In this document: piece after piece, positions 16,169-24,577 of the stretch
How the letters are laid out: the number at the start of each line of letters is the position of its first letter
Position numbering within the stretch: position 1 is the stretch's first letter
From: Gammaproteobacteria bacterium
GTDB taxonomy: Bacteria; Pseudomonadota; Gammaproteobacteria; Steroidobacterales; JABDKV01
DNA length: 32,417 bases
Assembly (NCBI GenBank): GCA_024638445.1
Contig: JAHEKH010000020.1
Coordinates: forward strand, 1 to 32,417
Direction of reading: 5' to 3'
Made by a program: the position numbers and the translations under genes
Notes under the pieces: generated by a model
What the model saw: the letters and a program-made list of their open reading frames with translations, nothing else
Databases searched by the model: none
Told to the model about the DNA's origin: nothing

Positions 16169-17481
16169 GCCCGCACCGAGCTGTCGCCATTCATCCGCTT
16201 CAGGACCTTCCTGCCGGTGGTCCTTCCGCTGTTGATGGCCTCGTCGCTCCAGAAGTAGGTCCACAGACCGAAACGGCCACAGGTGATTACGTCGCGCTCG
16301 CCGTACCAGTCTTTCAGCGTGCGCATCGCCGCTTTCCGGTTGCGGTCGTAAATGCAGTACGCAAAAGGAATGTCGTAAGAGTGACGGACTACGATTTCAT
16401 CGTCGTCCCGAAGGAGACCGACCCGTACCAGGTCGCGGCGGACGGTTTCGAACAGCTCCTCCGAATCCGGCGGTGAGTTGCGGTCGTAGGACACCTCAGC
16501 CGAGATCGAGGACATGCCCGGCGGCGCCATGTCGGGACTGAAGTTGCTGGGGGAACTGATCCGGAAGAAGCTGATGTCTTTCTCCGGAAAATGCACCCAG
16601 TGCTTGTCGGTAACGTTGGCCCGGCGAATTCCGAGATTGACCACGCGAATGCTGTTCGTGCGCAGCTTCGATGCCGCTTCCCGGACCTCGTCCGGGGCAT
16701 CGGTGGTAATTCGTACCAGCTCGTTGATCGGAATCGTGTTGACCAGCGTGTCGTAGCTGATCCGGGCGCCGTTCTCGAAGGTCACCTGGCGCGCGGTGGT
16801 ATCCAGCTCGACGGCGCGATGGTTCAGCCTGATGTCACCGGCGCGCTTCTCGAGGGCGCGGGCCACCGCGCCATAGCCGCCACCGTTTTTCGGGTAATGG
16901 AACATTGCATTGGAACCGATGGCGGTCTGGCGGCTCCACAGCGCACCGCGCACCACCTGCAGGGTGGACGGCATCGGCACCTTGTTGCCGGTCCACTCGA
17001 AAGTCATCTCTTTCGGTGAAACGCCCCAGAACTTTTCGCTGTAGGGAATCAGGAAGGTATCGGCAAAGGTAGTACCGATATTGCGGTACATCCATTCCTC
17101 GTAATTCGTCGGGTCCGGGTGCTTGTTGCGGTTGAAGAAACCCCACACGCTGTTGATCCGCAGCCGCAGCGGCAGACCGGCCGTATTCACCTGGAAGGGA
17201 TAGGCGGTGTAGACCTTGTGCGAGTAGATTTGCGCGACCCGGGTGATCGGCACCATGTCGAGCCCGAGATCGGCAAGAAAAGACAGCACCTTGGGGCTCT
17301 TGGAATTCAGCACGTGAATACCGCGATCGAAGGAAAAACCGTCTACCTGGTCCGAGGCCGCGACACCGCCCGCACGCGAGGCTGCCTCAAAAACCGGCGC
17401 TCCACACTCCATCGAGGCGCCAAGGCCCGCCAGCCCGCCGCCCAGAATAGCGACTTCCAGAGTCTCCGCTGATGTATTCAT
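16159..17481 (-). CDS. FAD-dependent amine-oxidase/UDP-galactopyranose-mutase-like oxidoreductase
   Basis: A 440-residue flavoprotein from the protoporphyrinogen-oxidase/UGM-like group often found in polysaccharide loci. The FAD Rossmann motif is AILGGGLAGLGAS near the N-terminus, followed by an acidic strand end (VFEAASRAGG) and DGFSFDRGIHVLNS. The middle carries EEWMYRNIG...PYSEKFWG, the substrate-side region shared with UDP-galactopyranose mutase and related enzymes, and the C-terminal CGRFGLWTYFWSDEAINSG returns to the FAD. The start ATG at 17481 follows AAGGA; the frame extends to 17523 without a better site. It is antiparallel to, and divergent from, the GT2 gene. It could make an unusual sugar precursor, for instance by ring contraction or oxidation. 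The actual reaction is not readable from the sequence. Confidence 0.8.
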   Translation of the reverse strand: MNTSAETLEVAILGGGLAGLGASMECGAPVFEAASRAGGVAASDQVDGFSFDRGIHVLNSKSPKVLSFLADLGLDMVPITRVAQIYSHKVYTAYPFQVNTAGLPLRLRINSVWGFFNRNKHPDPTNYEEWMYRNIGTTFADTFLIPYSEKFWGVSPKEMTFEWTGNKVPMPSTLQVVRGALWSRQTAIGSNAMFHYPKNGGGYGAVARALEKRAGDIRLNHRAVELDTTARQVTFENGARISYDTLVNTIPINELVRITTDAPDEVREAASKLRTNSIRVVNLGIRRANVTDKHWVHFPEKDISFFRISSPSNFSPDMAPPGMSSISAEVSYDRNSPPDSEELFETVRRDLVRVGLLRDDDEIVVRHSYDIPFAYCIYDRNRKAAMRTLKDWYGERDVITCGRFGLWTYFWSDEAINSGRTTGRKVLKRMNGDSSVRAAG

Positions 17482-17607
17482 GGTTGTCCTTCCCGCTCCC
17501 CGTAATTTTATTGGTGTACTCATAGTCTAGTTGGGTCGTGTGGAGTTTACCCGGAAGGTGTCGGCCATATACCCGGATTGAACATTGTTCCGGCGAGGGC
17601 ACTATCT

Positions 17608-17637
17608 TCGGCAGTGTTCCACGGGTGCTACTATAAT
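17608..17637 (+). promoter_or_regulatory. Sigma-70 promoter of the glycosyltransferase gene
   Basis: A perfect -10 TATAAT at 17632-17637 follows a -35-like TCGGCA at 17608-17613 with an 18-nt spacer. A start about 7 nt downstream gives a leader of about 14 nt containing AAGGAGG just before ATG 17658. It probably drives the wzx-wzz-ligase block. Confidence 0.6.
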
Positions 17638-17657
17638 CGCCGCGAAAAGGAGGAGAA

Positions 17658-18728
17658 ATGGAGCAAACCCCGAGCCTCAGCGTAGTCCTGCCGACCTACA
17701 AGCGCCCTGATACGCTGCGCAGAACGCTGAAATGCCTGGCAGAACAGGATCTCGAGCCGGAAGAATTCGAAGTTATCGTCATCGAGGACGGGGCTACCGA
17801 AGAAACCGCCGCGGTCGTCGAGGAAGCCCGCCAGACCTCGATGCCCGGGATTACGTTTTTACAGAACGACGAAAACCGCGGTCCGGGCTATACCCAGAAC
17901 CGGGGCATACGGCTGGCAAAAGCGCCGATCATCCTGGTGCTGGCCGACGACATCTGGCTGGTGCCTGGCGCTTTGCGCGCGCACCTGGATTGTCATAACG
18001 AGAACCCGGAGCCCGAAGTGGCCGTGCTGGGTAAAGCGATACAGTCGCCCGAGTTGTTTTCCCTGAGCGTGTTTCTGAAACACTGGGACCAGTTCGGCAT
18101 GTCGCGCTTCGACAATCTGACCGAACTGCCCTACTACCTGTTCTGGGGCTGCAACATCTCCTTCAAAAAAGACTACATGCTGGAACACGGCATGTTCCTG
18201 GAGCACCGGGGTCGCGGCGGCGGTGCCGCCCACGAAGATGTCGAGCTGGGTTTCCGGCTGCATCAGCACGGCCTGAAGCTGCTGTACAACAAGGATGCCT
18301 GGGGATACCACTACCACGTGTATACGCTCGACCAGGCGGTGCGCCGGTATCACGACCGAGGCATGAACTGGGACGAGTTCAAGCAGTACATGCCCGACCC
18401 GGAGTGTGACGTCAGCTTTCATGTCCTCAACCGGAAAAACGCCCGCGAGTACTTCGGAGTACTGCGACGCCCCAACTCCCTGGCGGGCGCGAACAGCCGA
18501 ATCAGCTATCACCTGCTGTTTCATGCCGTCCGGATGCTGGTGCTAAACCGCGTGACCGTGCCGCTGTTCTGGCGACCGGTTCTGTACGGCGCCGAAAAAC
18601 GCCCCTGGCTGGCAAAACTCATGAACCGGCAAATCTACCGGGCGTTTCTCTACTACTACTTTGTAAAGGGAATCTCCGACGCCCGTTCTTACTACGCCGG
18701 CCAGGATAAGGCGACACTGACCGGCTGA
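17658..18728 (+). CDS. Family 2 glycosyltransferase
   Basis: A 356-residue GT-A fold glycosyltransferase that would transfer a sugar from a nucleotide-sugar donor to the growing lipid-linked glycan at the cytoplasmic face. Motifs are LSVVLPTYKRPDTLRRTL at the N-terminus, VIVIEDGA (nucleotide-binding Asp), LADDIW with the metal-binding Asp pair at 97-98, and GGGAAHEDVELGFRL with the ED catalytic-base motif at about 193-194. The C-terminal ~100 residues are hydrophobic/amphipathic and may peripherally bind the membrane. A strong ribosome binding site (AAGGAGG) and a good promoter precede it. It is the only glycosyltransferase in the window, so others needed for a repeat unit must be encoded elsewhere. 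The sugar is unknown. Confidence 0.9.
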   Translation: MEQTPSLSVVLPTYKRPDTLRRTLKCLAEQDLEPEEFEVIVIEDGATEETAAVVEEARQTSMPGITFLQNDENRGPGYTQNRGIRLAKAPIILVLADDIWLVPGALRAHLDCHNENPEPEVAVLGKAIQSPELFSLSVFLKHWDQFGMSRFDNLTELPYYLFWGCNISFKKDYMLEHGMFLEHRGRGGGAAHEDVELGFRLHQHGLKLLYNKDAWGYHYHVYTLDQAVRRYHDRGMNWDEFKQYMPDPECDVSFHVLNRKNAREYFGVLRRPNSLAGANSRISYHLLFHAVRMLVLNRVTVPLFWRPVLYGAEKRPWLAKLMNRQIYRAFLYYYFVKGISDARSYYAGQDKATLTG

Positions 18729-18786
18729 CCGCAGGCACGGGCGGTCAGCCCGCCCGAGCCCGGTAAACGCCCGTTGGGAGCCAGCC

Positions 18787-20295
18787 ATCTACCAGACGTC
18801 CAAGGATAGTATCGTTCGGCACGCCGGTATCACGCTGGGCGGCGTGGTTATCGGCGCGGTTCTCGTGTTCGTCAACGAGGTGCTGGCCGCACGGCTGCTG
18901 GGTATCCGTTTTTATGGTTTTTTCGCCCTGGCCTTCGTGCTGGCGAAGATCGGCGAGATCGCGGCGACCTTCGGTCTGCAGCTGGCCGTGGTGCGTTTTA
19001 TTCCCGGGTTCCGGGTCGACGGACGCCACCGTGAAGTGGCTGGAGCCATCACCGGGTCGCTGGTCTTTCCCGCGGTGGCTGGCGTGCTGCTGGCCGGGGC
19101 GGTCTATGCCAGCAGCGGCTGGTTTGCAACGGAAGTTTTCAACGAGCCGGAAGCAAAGCGCTATATCCGCTACCTGGCCGCCGTCATTCCTTTCCTGGCT
19201 CTTGCCAACATCCTCGGTCACGTGACCCGCGCCTTCGGCCGCTCGGTCGAGCAGGTGCTGATACGGAACCTGATTCCGCCGGTTACGTTCTTTATCTGGC
19301 TGACGGTTTCCCACCTCGTCGACGCAGAGCCGATCACCGTTGTCACCGGTTTTGTGTTCTCCTATTTTTTCAGCACTTCGCTGGGCACCCTGATCGTCGC
19401 CCGGCTGTTGAAAAAAGAGGCTACCTGGACCGCGCCGATCCTGCGGCTGCGTGAGCTCTACGCCTACGCCTCGCATGTTTTTATCAACAGCGCGCTGCTG
19501 CTGACTATCGGGCTGACCGATGTCTTCATGCTCGGTATCTTCGAGAGCGCAGAACAGGTTGGCATTTACCGTGGGTGTCTGCGGGTCATGCTGATTTTCG
19601 AACTGGTTGCCTTCGCCCTCGGGGCGGTAACGACCCCGCTTTACTCGTTGCTGTCGGAATCCAATGACCGCGAAAAATTGCGCGAGGTTTACTCGATGGC
19701 GCTGCACCTCGCCAGCATTATGGTGATTCCCGCCTACCTGCTGATTTCACTAAATGCAGCGGACATCCTCAACCTGCTCGGTCCCGGCTTCGCGGCGGGA
19801 TCGACAGCACTTGCGATCCGGGCCGGTGGAGCAGCGGTTAAAGTGGCTTTCAGCGGAGCCGGCCTGCTGCTGCTGACCACCAACCGTCAACGCTTCGAGA
19901 CCGGCAATGCCGCGGTCATCGTGATCTTGAACATAATCCTTAACCTGTTGTTAGTGCCCCGCTTTGGTATCGTTGGGGCAGCCTCGGCAACTGTTATTTC
20001 GCTGACGTGTCTAAGCGCCCTGCGGGTCATCGAGGTCAGGCTGACGCTGGGACTCGGGTCTTTCGGACTCTACCTGCCACGGTACCTGGCTGTCTGCGGA
20101 ATACTGGGGCTGGCGGTCTCATATGGCGCCGCGGCAATGGGTGCCGGGCCGGGGTCCGGAGCGGCCCTGCTGGCGCTGAGACTTGCCGGAATGGGGTCTA
20201 TACTTGTCGCAGGACTATGGATTTTTGGAATACAACAGGAGGACAAGCGTGTTTTGCTCCGTGTCATTCGCCCCGGGAGGGGATCATCGGCCTGA
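18787..20295 (+). CDS. Wzx-type polysaccharide flippase, apparently with an ATC start
   Basis: An inner-membrane flippase of the MATE/PST superfamily that would move lipid-linked repeat units to the periplasm. About 12-14 hydrophobic segments span the 502 residues, with the family's first-helix pattern GITLGGVVIGAVLVF followed by NEVLAARLLGIRFYGFFALAF. The first conventional start is GTG 18844, which would cut through helix 1. No ATG, GTG or TTG lies between the in-frame stop at 18718-18720 and 18844. GGGAG at 18776-18780 is perfectly spaced for ATC 18787, which would give the N-terminus (M)YQTSKDSIVRHAG. I therefore place the start there. A sequence error or mutation from ATG is equally possible. 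It lies 58 nt after the GT2 stop in the same operon. Confidence 0.85.
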   Translation: MYQTSKDSIVRHAGITLGGVVIGAVLVFVNEVLAARLLGIRFYGFFALAFVLAKIGEIAATFGLQLAVVRFIPGFRVDGRHREVAGAITGSLVFPAVAGVLLAGAVYASSGWFATEVFNEPEAKRYIRYLAAVIPFLALANILGHVTRAFGRSVEQVLIRNLIPPVTFFIWLTVSHLVDAEPITVVTGFVFSYFFSTSLGTLIVARLLKKEATWTAPILRLRELYAYASHVFINSALLLTIGLTDVFMLGIFESAEQVGIYRGCLRVMLIFELVAFALGAVTTPLYSLLSESNDREKLREVYSMALHLASIMVIPAYLLISLNAADILNLLGPGFAAGSTALAIRAGGAAVKVAFSGAGLLLLTTNRQRFETGNAAVIVILNIILNLLLVPRFGIVGAASATVISLTCLSALRVIEVRLTLGLGSFGLYLPRYLAVCGILGLAVSYGAAAMGAGPGSGAALLALRLAGMGSILVAGLWIFGIQQEDKRVLLRVIRPGRGSSA

Positions 20296-20337
20296 CACCC
20301 GGATGGGTGGGCGGGCTTCTGTGGGGAGGCGTCTCCG

Positions 20338-21741
20338 ATGAGTGAGCGGAATTCCAGTGAAATGTCGCCCTTCGTGTTCTCTAACTGGGAATATTTCCAG
20401 CACCTGAAGAACCACAAGCAGTTCATCATCGTCTTTACCCTGTCGGCCATGCTGTGTGCCCTGGCCCTGACCTACGTCTACTCGGAAAAATACGAGGCGA
20501 CGACAACACTGTTTTTCTCGCCGGAGGAAATCATCCGGCTGAAATTCAAGGCCGCGGAAAACGAGGCCTTCGGTGCGCCAATGCCGGGCGCTGACTTCAA
20601 GGTCGTGGGTAAGACCCTCGAGAACCTGGCAACCAACGAAATGCTGTTGCGCAGGGTCGTCAACGATCTCGAACTCGATGTCGTGGAAGAAACCGAGTAC
20701 ACCGGTCCTGCGTACATCCGTTATTACAAGATACTGAAGGACAACGCCAAGGAATATGTGCTCAAGGCCTGGAGCTACCTGAAATACGGCAAGCTGCCCG
20801 ACGAAGACCCGACCGTGAACGCGGTGCTGGAACTGGCCGGCAATATCGAGGTCAGGGCCCAGGATTCCTACATATTCGTGCTCAAGGCGAGAGACCGGCA
20901 CCCGGAGCGCGCCGCCCTCATCATCGACACCGTGGCGGCCTATCTCGTCAATATCCTCGAGGAGAAGGACAAGGGCCCGGCCGTCCAGCGTATCGAACAG
21001 ATCAAGCCGATGCTGGCGCAGAAGCGCGCGGAAATCGACCGGATCCAGTCGCAGCTGGACGAACTGTTCGAGACCAATAACCTCACGTCAGTTACCCAGG
21101 AAATGGACCGGGGCCTCGAGCAGCTTTACGAGCTCACGACCCAGAAAACCCTGCTCGAAGCGGACATGCGGCAAAACGAGCGGGAGCTCGCGACGCTGGA
21201 CAGCAAGCTGTCGCTGAAAGGCGGCGGATCGCGCAGCAGCGGCCTCCGGCCGGACGATTTCGAGAAGATGGCGACCGACAAGCTCTACACGGAGATCGAG
21301 CTCGACGGTCAGCGGGCACGGCATGCGTCGCTGGCGAAATCGATACGTGACATCGAAGCCAAGCTGCAAAAACTGCCGGAACTGGACCTGACGGTGCAGT
21401 CGCTGGAAAACGAGTTACACCGTGCCAATGACGACTATTCGATGCTCAACGTCGTCCTGCAGGAACTGAACGTCCGTGAAGCCGATGCAACCACGGAGCT
21501 GAAAATACAACATCCGGCAACGGTGCCGACCGCACCGGTTTCGCCGATCAAGGTCTATCACGTGGGGCTTGCTGGCATCCTGGGAATATTTTTCTCGATT
21601 GGCCTGGCCTACCTGTTTGCGTACTTCAACATTCGCCTGTTTGTGCCATCGAAGGGCGTGAAGAAACGTGCCGAGGCGTCGCCCGCGACACCCGACCAGC
21701 CGCCACCCAACCCGATGATCGGCAAGGAGGCAGCGTCATGA
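20338..21741 (+). CDS. Wzz/GumC-type polysaccharide chain-length co-polymerase
   Basis: A 467-residue inner-membrane protein with an N-terminal helix (FIIVFTLSAMLCALALTYVY), a large periplasmic domain rich in coiled coil (about 225-345, for example IDRIQSQLDELFE and QKTLLEADMRQNERELATL), the terminal-helix-proximal motif HPATVPTAPVSPIKVYHV that carries the Pro-rich signature of the family, and a second membrane helix (GLAGILGIFFSIGLAYLFAYF). It sets glycan chain length and connects the polymerase to the OPX exit. The cytoplasmic tail is only about 33 residues and Pro-rich, so no BY-type tyrosine kinase domain is fused, and none is adjacent. Start ATG 20338 follows GGGGAGG. The stop overlaps the next gene (ATGA). 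Confidence 0.9.
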   Translation: MSERNSSEMSPFVFSNWEYFQHLKNHKQFIIVFTLSAMLCALALTYVYSEKYEATTTLFFSPEEIIRLKFKAAENEAFGAPMPGADFKVVGKTLENLATNEMLLRRVVNDLELDVVEETEYTGPAYIRYYKILKDNAKEYVLKAWSYLKYGKLPDEDPTVNAVLELAGNIEVRAQDSYIFVLKARDRHPERAALIIDTVAAYLVNILEEKDKGPAVQRIEQIKPMLAQKRAEIDRIQSQLDELFETNNLTSVTQEMDRGLEQLYELTTQKTLLEADMRQNERELATLDSKLSLKGGGSRSSGLRPDDFEKMATDKLYTEIELDGQRARHASLAKSIRDIEAKLQKLPELDLTVQSLENELHRANDDYSMLNVVLQELNVREADATTELKIQHPATVPTAPVSPIKVYHVGLAGILGIFFSIGLAYLFAYFNIRLFVPSKGVKKRAEASPATPDQPPPNPMIGKEAAS

Positions 21742-21929
21742 TGAAAATGAGTACCAAGCTGCGTCGTGTCGTAACCGGCAACGACAGTACCGTGGTCGCG
21801 CAACGTGGCACGACAGACCGCAAGAAGCGTCACCACCTGTGGGCGCCGTTCCGTTACCTGCTGGTGCTCGCCATGGGGTCGAGCGTCGGGCTGCTCGCCT
21901 CCTATGCGCTGCGCTACGCAGGAATGTAG
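21738..21929 (+). CDS. Small single-helix basic membrane protein, unknown
   Basis: A 63-residue protein that I do not recognise. It starts with tandem ATG codons at 21738 and 21741 that overlap the wzz-type stop (ATGA), and GGCAAGGAGG precedes it, so it is very likely translated by coupling. The first ~35 residues are strongly basic and polar (TKLRRVV, RKKRHH); the rest is one hydrophobic helix (YLLVLAMGSSVGLLASYAL). Predicted topology is a cytoplasmic basic tail with one inner-membrane span. The position between co-polymerase and ligase suggests an accessory to the polymerisation or export machinery. This is inference only. Confidence 0.65.
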   Translation: MMKMSTKLRRVVTGNDSTVVAQRGTTDRKKRHHLWAPFRYLLVLAMGSSVGLLASYALRYAGM

Positions 21930-21994
21930 TCCGGGCAGACGTCTCGCCATGAGCCCCGGATTCTCGTTCACTGGCCGGCCTGCTGACGCGCACC

Positions 21995-23542
21995 ATGCCT
22001 GACCTGTCAGGGATAGTCAGGGGCACGAGCCGTCACCTCATCGCCGCCTTTCTCGGTGCCGTGTTTGCCGTGGCCGTGTCTCGGTTGTGGGGCCTCGACA
22101 CCCGCTGGTTCGTGGTGACGGTTATCGGCATCCTCGGGGTCTCCGCGGCGATGGTCATGATTGCCTATTTCGCGGAATTCCTGCTGATCTGCCTGCTGTT
22201 TGCCATACCTTTTGCCGGCTTTGGCAAGTGGTTTTTTCCCTCCAGCCTTCGCGAAACCGTCTTTTCCTCGCCCTCGCACAACGCCACGCTGGAGGGGGTC
22301 GCCGGCGTTGGCGTACTCGATTTCATTGTCCTCGGGCTCTACCTGCACTGGTTTTTCAGGATCGCAATCCTGCGGTCCGAGAAATTGCCGCGGCTGAATA
22401 ACATCGATTTCTGGGCGTTTTTGTTTCTCTCAGCCTACCTGGTGTCGCTGATCGGCACCGCCAAGGTCACGCTCGGGCTGCATGCAACCGTTTATCTCCT
22501 CAAGTTTATTGCCCTGTACTTTTACATCTCCAGGCACTTCCGGATGCGTCACGTGCCATGGTTCATGGCGGCTCTGATCTTTGCGGTCATCGTGGAGGGC
22601 GGTTTCGGAACCGTGCAATACACCACGGGCAAGTTGCTCGGTTTCGGTCTCGACAAGGGTGCAGGCTCGGCGCTGGACTACCAGTACATGGTTCCGGGCA
22701 CCGAACAATGGCACCGGGCCACCGGCACACTCTATGACTCCCACTCGCTGGGTCTGTACCTGGCGATGATGATCCCGTTTTTCCTGGTGGGCCTGTTCGA
22801 TAACAGCATCCGGCCGCTGTTCAAGACCATCATGGCTGGCGCCATGTTGCTGTCGCTTGCCGTTCTGCTGATGACCTTTACCCGGTCAGGCTGGGTGGCC
22901 TGCGCCGCATCGCTGGTGTTCGCGATGTTCATGCTGATTTTCGTGTGGAAAGACCGGCGCGTAATCCCGTTCCTGGCGGTTGGGTTCCTGATTTTCCTGG
23001 TCATGGCGCCGTGGTCGATCGATCTGGTGATCCAGCGATTCCAGAAATCGCCCGTCGAGACACTGACCACCCGGTTCGAAGGTTTCTGGGTTGCCCTGCA
23101 CATCTGGTCCCAGCACCCGCTGTTCGGCTTCGGGGTCGGCAACTACATCGAGGCGCTGTGGAAGTACAACTACGGGTGGAACCAGGACATCATCGTCCAC
23201 AACACGGTGCTGTGGCTCGGTTCGGAAACCGGGCTCTTCGGTGTGGTCACTTTTTACGGACTGATTGCCGCTGCTGCGTTACGGGCCTGGAAGCTGGCCA
23301 TGGGGCCACGCAACCTCGCCGCGACCATCGGCATGGCGATTCTCATCGCCCTGTGCGCGTTTGTCGTGGAGGGCATGGCAACGCCGATGCACCGCGAACC
23401 GGCGCCATTCGCATTTTTCTGGATCCTGATTTCGATGAGCGTGGCGCTCACCCGCCCCGTGCCTGAAACGACCCACCAGTACGCCACGGTGACAGAAATC
23501 GGCCCACGCCTGCAGGGCTCGGTCGGGTTGCCCCGAGATTAA
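21995..23542 (+). CDS. O-antigen ligase / Wzy polymerase family membrane protein
   Basis: A 515-residue polytopic inner-membrane protein with about 10-12 helices. The Wzy_C/O-antigen-ligase region includes GTLYDSHSLGLYLAMMIPF, MTFTRSGWVACAASLVF and a periplasmic loop RFEGFWVALHIWSQHPLFG followed by GVGNYIEALW and IVHNTVLWLGSETGLFG, in which the conserved His and Glu of this superfamily are seen. It could polymerise repeat units (Wzy) or ligate glycan to an acceptor (WaaL). The sequence alone does not decide, but the neighbouring flippase and co-polymerase favour Wzy. The start ATG 21995 has no strong ribosome binding site, so a slightly different start is possible. The C-terminal ~40 residues are polar. 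Confidence 0.88.
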   Translation: MPDLSGIVRGTSRHLIAAFLGAVFAVAVSRLWGLDTRWFVVTVIGILGVSAAMVMIAYFAEFLLICLLFAIPFAGFGKWFFPSSLRETVFSSPSHNATLEGVAGVGVLDFIVLGLYLHWFFRIAILRSEKLPRLNNIDFWAFLFLSAYLVSLIGTAKVTLGLHATVYLLKFIALYFYISRHFRMRHVPWFMAALIFAVIVEGGFGTVQYTTGKLLGFGLDKGAGSALDYQYMVPGTEQWHRATGTLYDSHSLGLYLAMMIPFFLVGLFDNSIRPLFKTIMAGAMLLSLAVLLMTFTRSGWVACAASLVFAMFMLIFVWKDRRVIPFLAVGFLIFLVMAPWSIDLVIQRFQKSPVETLTTRFEGFWVALHIWSQHPLFGFGVGNYIEALWKYNYGWNQDIIVHNTVLWLGSETGLFGVVTFYGLIAAAALRAWKLAMGPRNLAATIGMAILIALCAFVVEGMATPMHREPAPFAFFWILISMSVALTRPVPETTHQYATVTEIGPRLQGSVGLPRD

Positions 23543-23608
23543 GGAAAACCGGAAAAAGCCTTCGTTGTCGGCTATCCTCAGTCCAATAACGATACGAATA
23601 AAGCCCCA

Positions 23609-24568
23609 ATGACAGACACCCAAGACAAGCTCGACATCGTCCTGCTCGCCGGCACCGGTCGCAGCGGCTCGACCCTGATCGAGCGCATCCTCGAAACCTA
23701 CGACGGCGTAGCCTCGGCGGGCGAGTTCGGGCTAACCTGGTGGTACGTCCTGCGGGTGGGCATCAAGTTCGAGGATTTTCCCTGCTCCTGCGGAGAACGA
23801 CTGGGCGACTGCGGCTACTGGAACCGCATCTTCGAGAGAACCGGTTTCACCGAGGCTGAGCTGGACGAGATCATCCGCCTGCAGGCTTCGCTGTTCCGGC
23901 CGCGGTTTTTCCTCCGTTACTTCGTCCCGGGCCTGAACCGCGACATTCGCGAGAGAATCCGCAAGCTCGCGACCTACCACGAACGCTACTACCGGGCCGT
24001 GGCAGCCGAGACTGGCGCCTCGGTCATCATCGATGCCTCCAACATCCCGATGACCGCGCTGGTGATCAAGGAGATCCCGAACGCCAATGCTCACGTGCTC
24101 CACTGGGTGCGCCGCCCCGAGGGTGTCGTCAACTCGTGGAACACGGTCAAGCAACACCCCGGTTTTGGCGGTGCGCCGTCTGACACCAAGCCGCCGGCGG
24201 TTACCGCGATACGGTGGCTGGTCACCAACACCATGGTGGAACTGCTCCGGCTGGTGATGCCGGTGCGGCGTTATCACTATGAATGGTTCGTACAAAGCCC
24301 GCGCGAACGAATCGTCAAAATGATGAGTGAGATCCCGGATTTCGCCAGCCGCGGAAACACCGCTTTCGAGGGTGACTACGGCCTGTCGTTCACGCCCGGG
24401 CATGCCTACCTGGGCAACCCCGACCGGTTTCGGTCAGGCAAGAGCCAGATACGCCGGGACGACCGCTACCGCAAGGCGCTGAACCGCGCCCAGCGACTCC
24501 TGGTCGTCACGCTGACCTGGCCGCTATACCTCGTCTATGGCTATTTCCGGGGCCGTAACCGGGCCTGA
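23609..24568 (+). CDS. PAPS-dependent sulfotransferase family protein
   Basis: A 319-residue cytosolic enzyme that would transfer sulfate from 3'-phosphoadenosine-5'-phosphosulfate to a hydroxyl. The 5'-phosphosulfate loop is LLAGTGRSGSTLIERIL (residues 12-28). A Cys motif CSCGERLGDCGYW (59-71), common in bacterial polysaccharide and lipid sulfotransferases, follows. The 3'-phosphate binding segment is VLHWVRRPEGVVNSW. The C-terminal region contains GHAYLGNPDRFRSG. It is the last plus-strand gene of the polysaccharide block, 66 nt after the ligase-like gene, so its acceptor may be the glycan or its lipid carrier; the acceptor identity is inference. It converges with the FG-GAP gene, 9 nt apart. 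Confidence 0.88.
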   Translation: MTDTQDKLDIVLLAGTGRSGSTLIERILETYDGVASAGEFGLTWWYVLRVGIKFEDFPCSCGERLGDCGYWNRIFERTGFTEAELDEIIRLQASLFRPRFFLRYFVPGLNRDIRERIRKLATYHERYYRAVAAETGASVIIDASNIPMTALVIKEIPNANAHVLHWVRRPEGVVNSWNTVKQHPGFGGAPSDTKPPAVTAIRWLVTNTMVELLRLVMPVRRYHYEWFVQSPRERIVKMMSEIPDFASRGNTAFEGDYGLSFTPGHAYLGNPDRFRSGKSQIRRDDRYRKALNRAQRLLVVTLTWPLYLVYGYFRGRNRA

Positions 24569-24577
24569 GCTTCCCGC

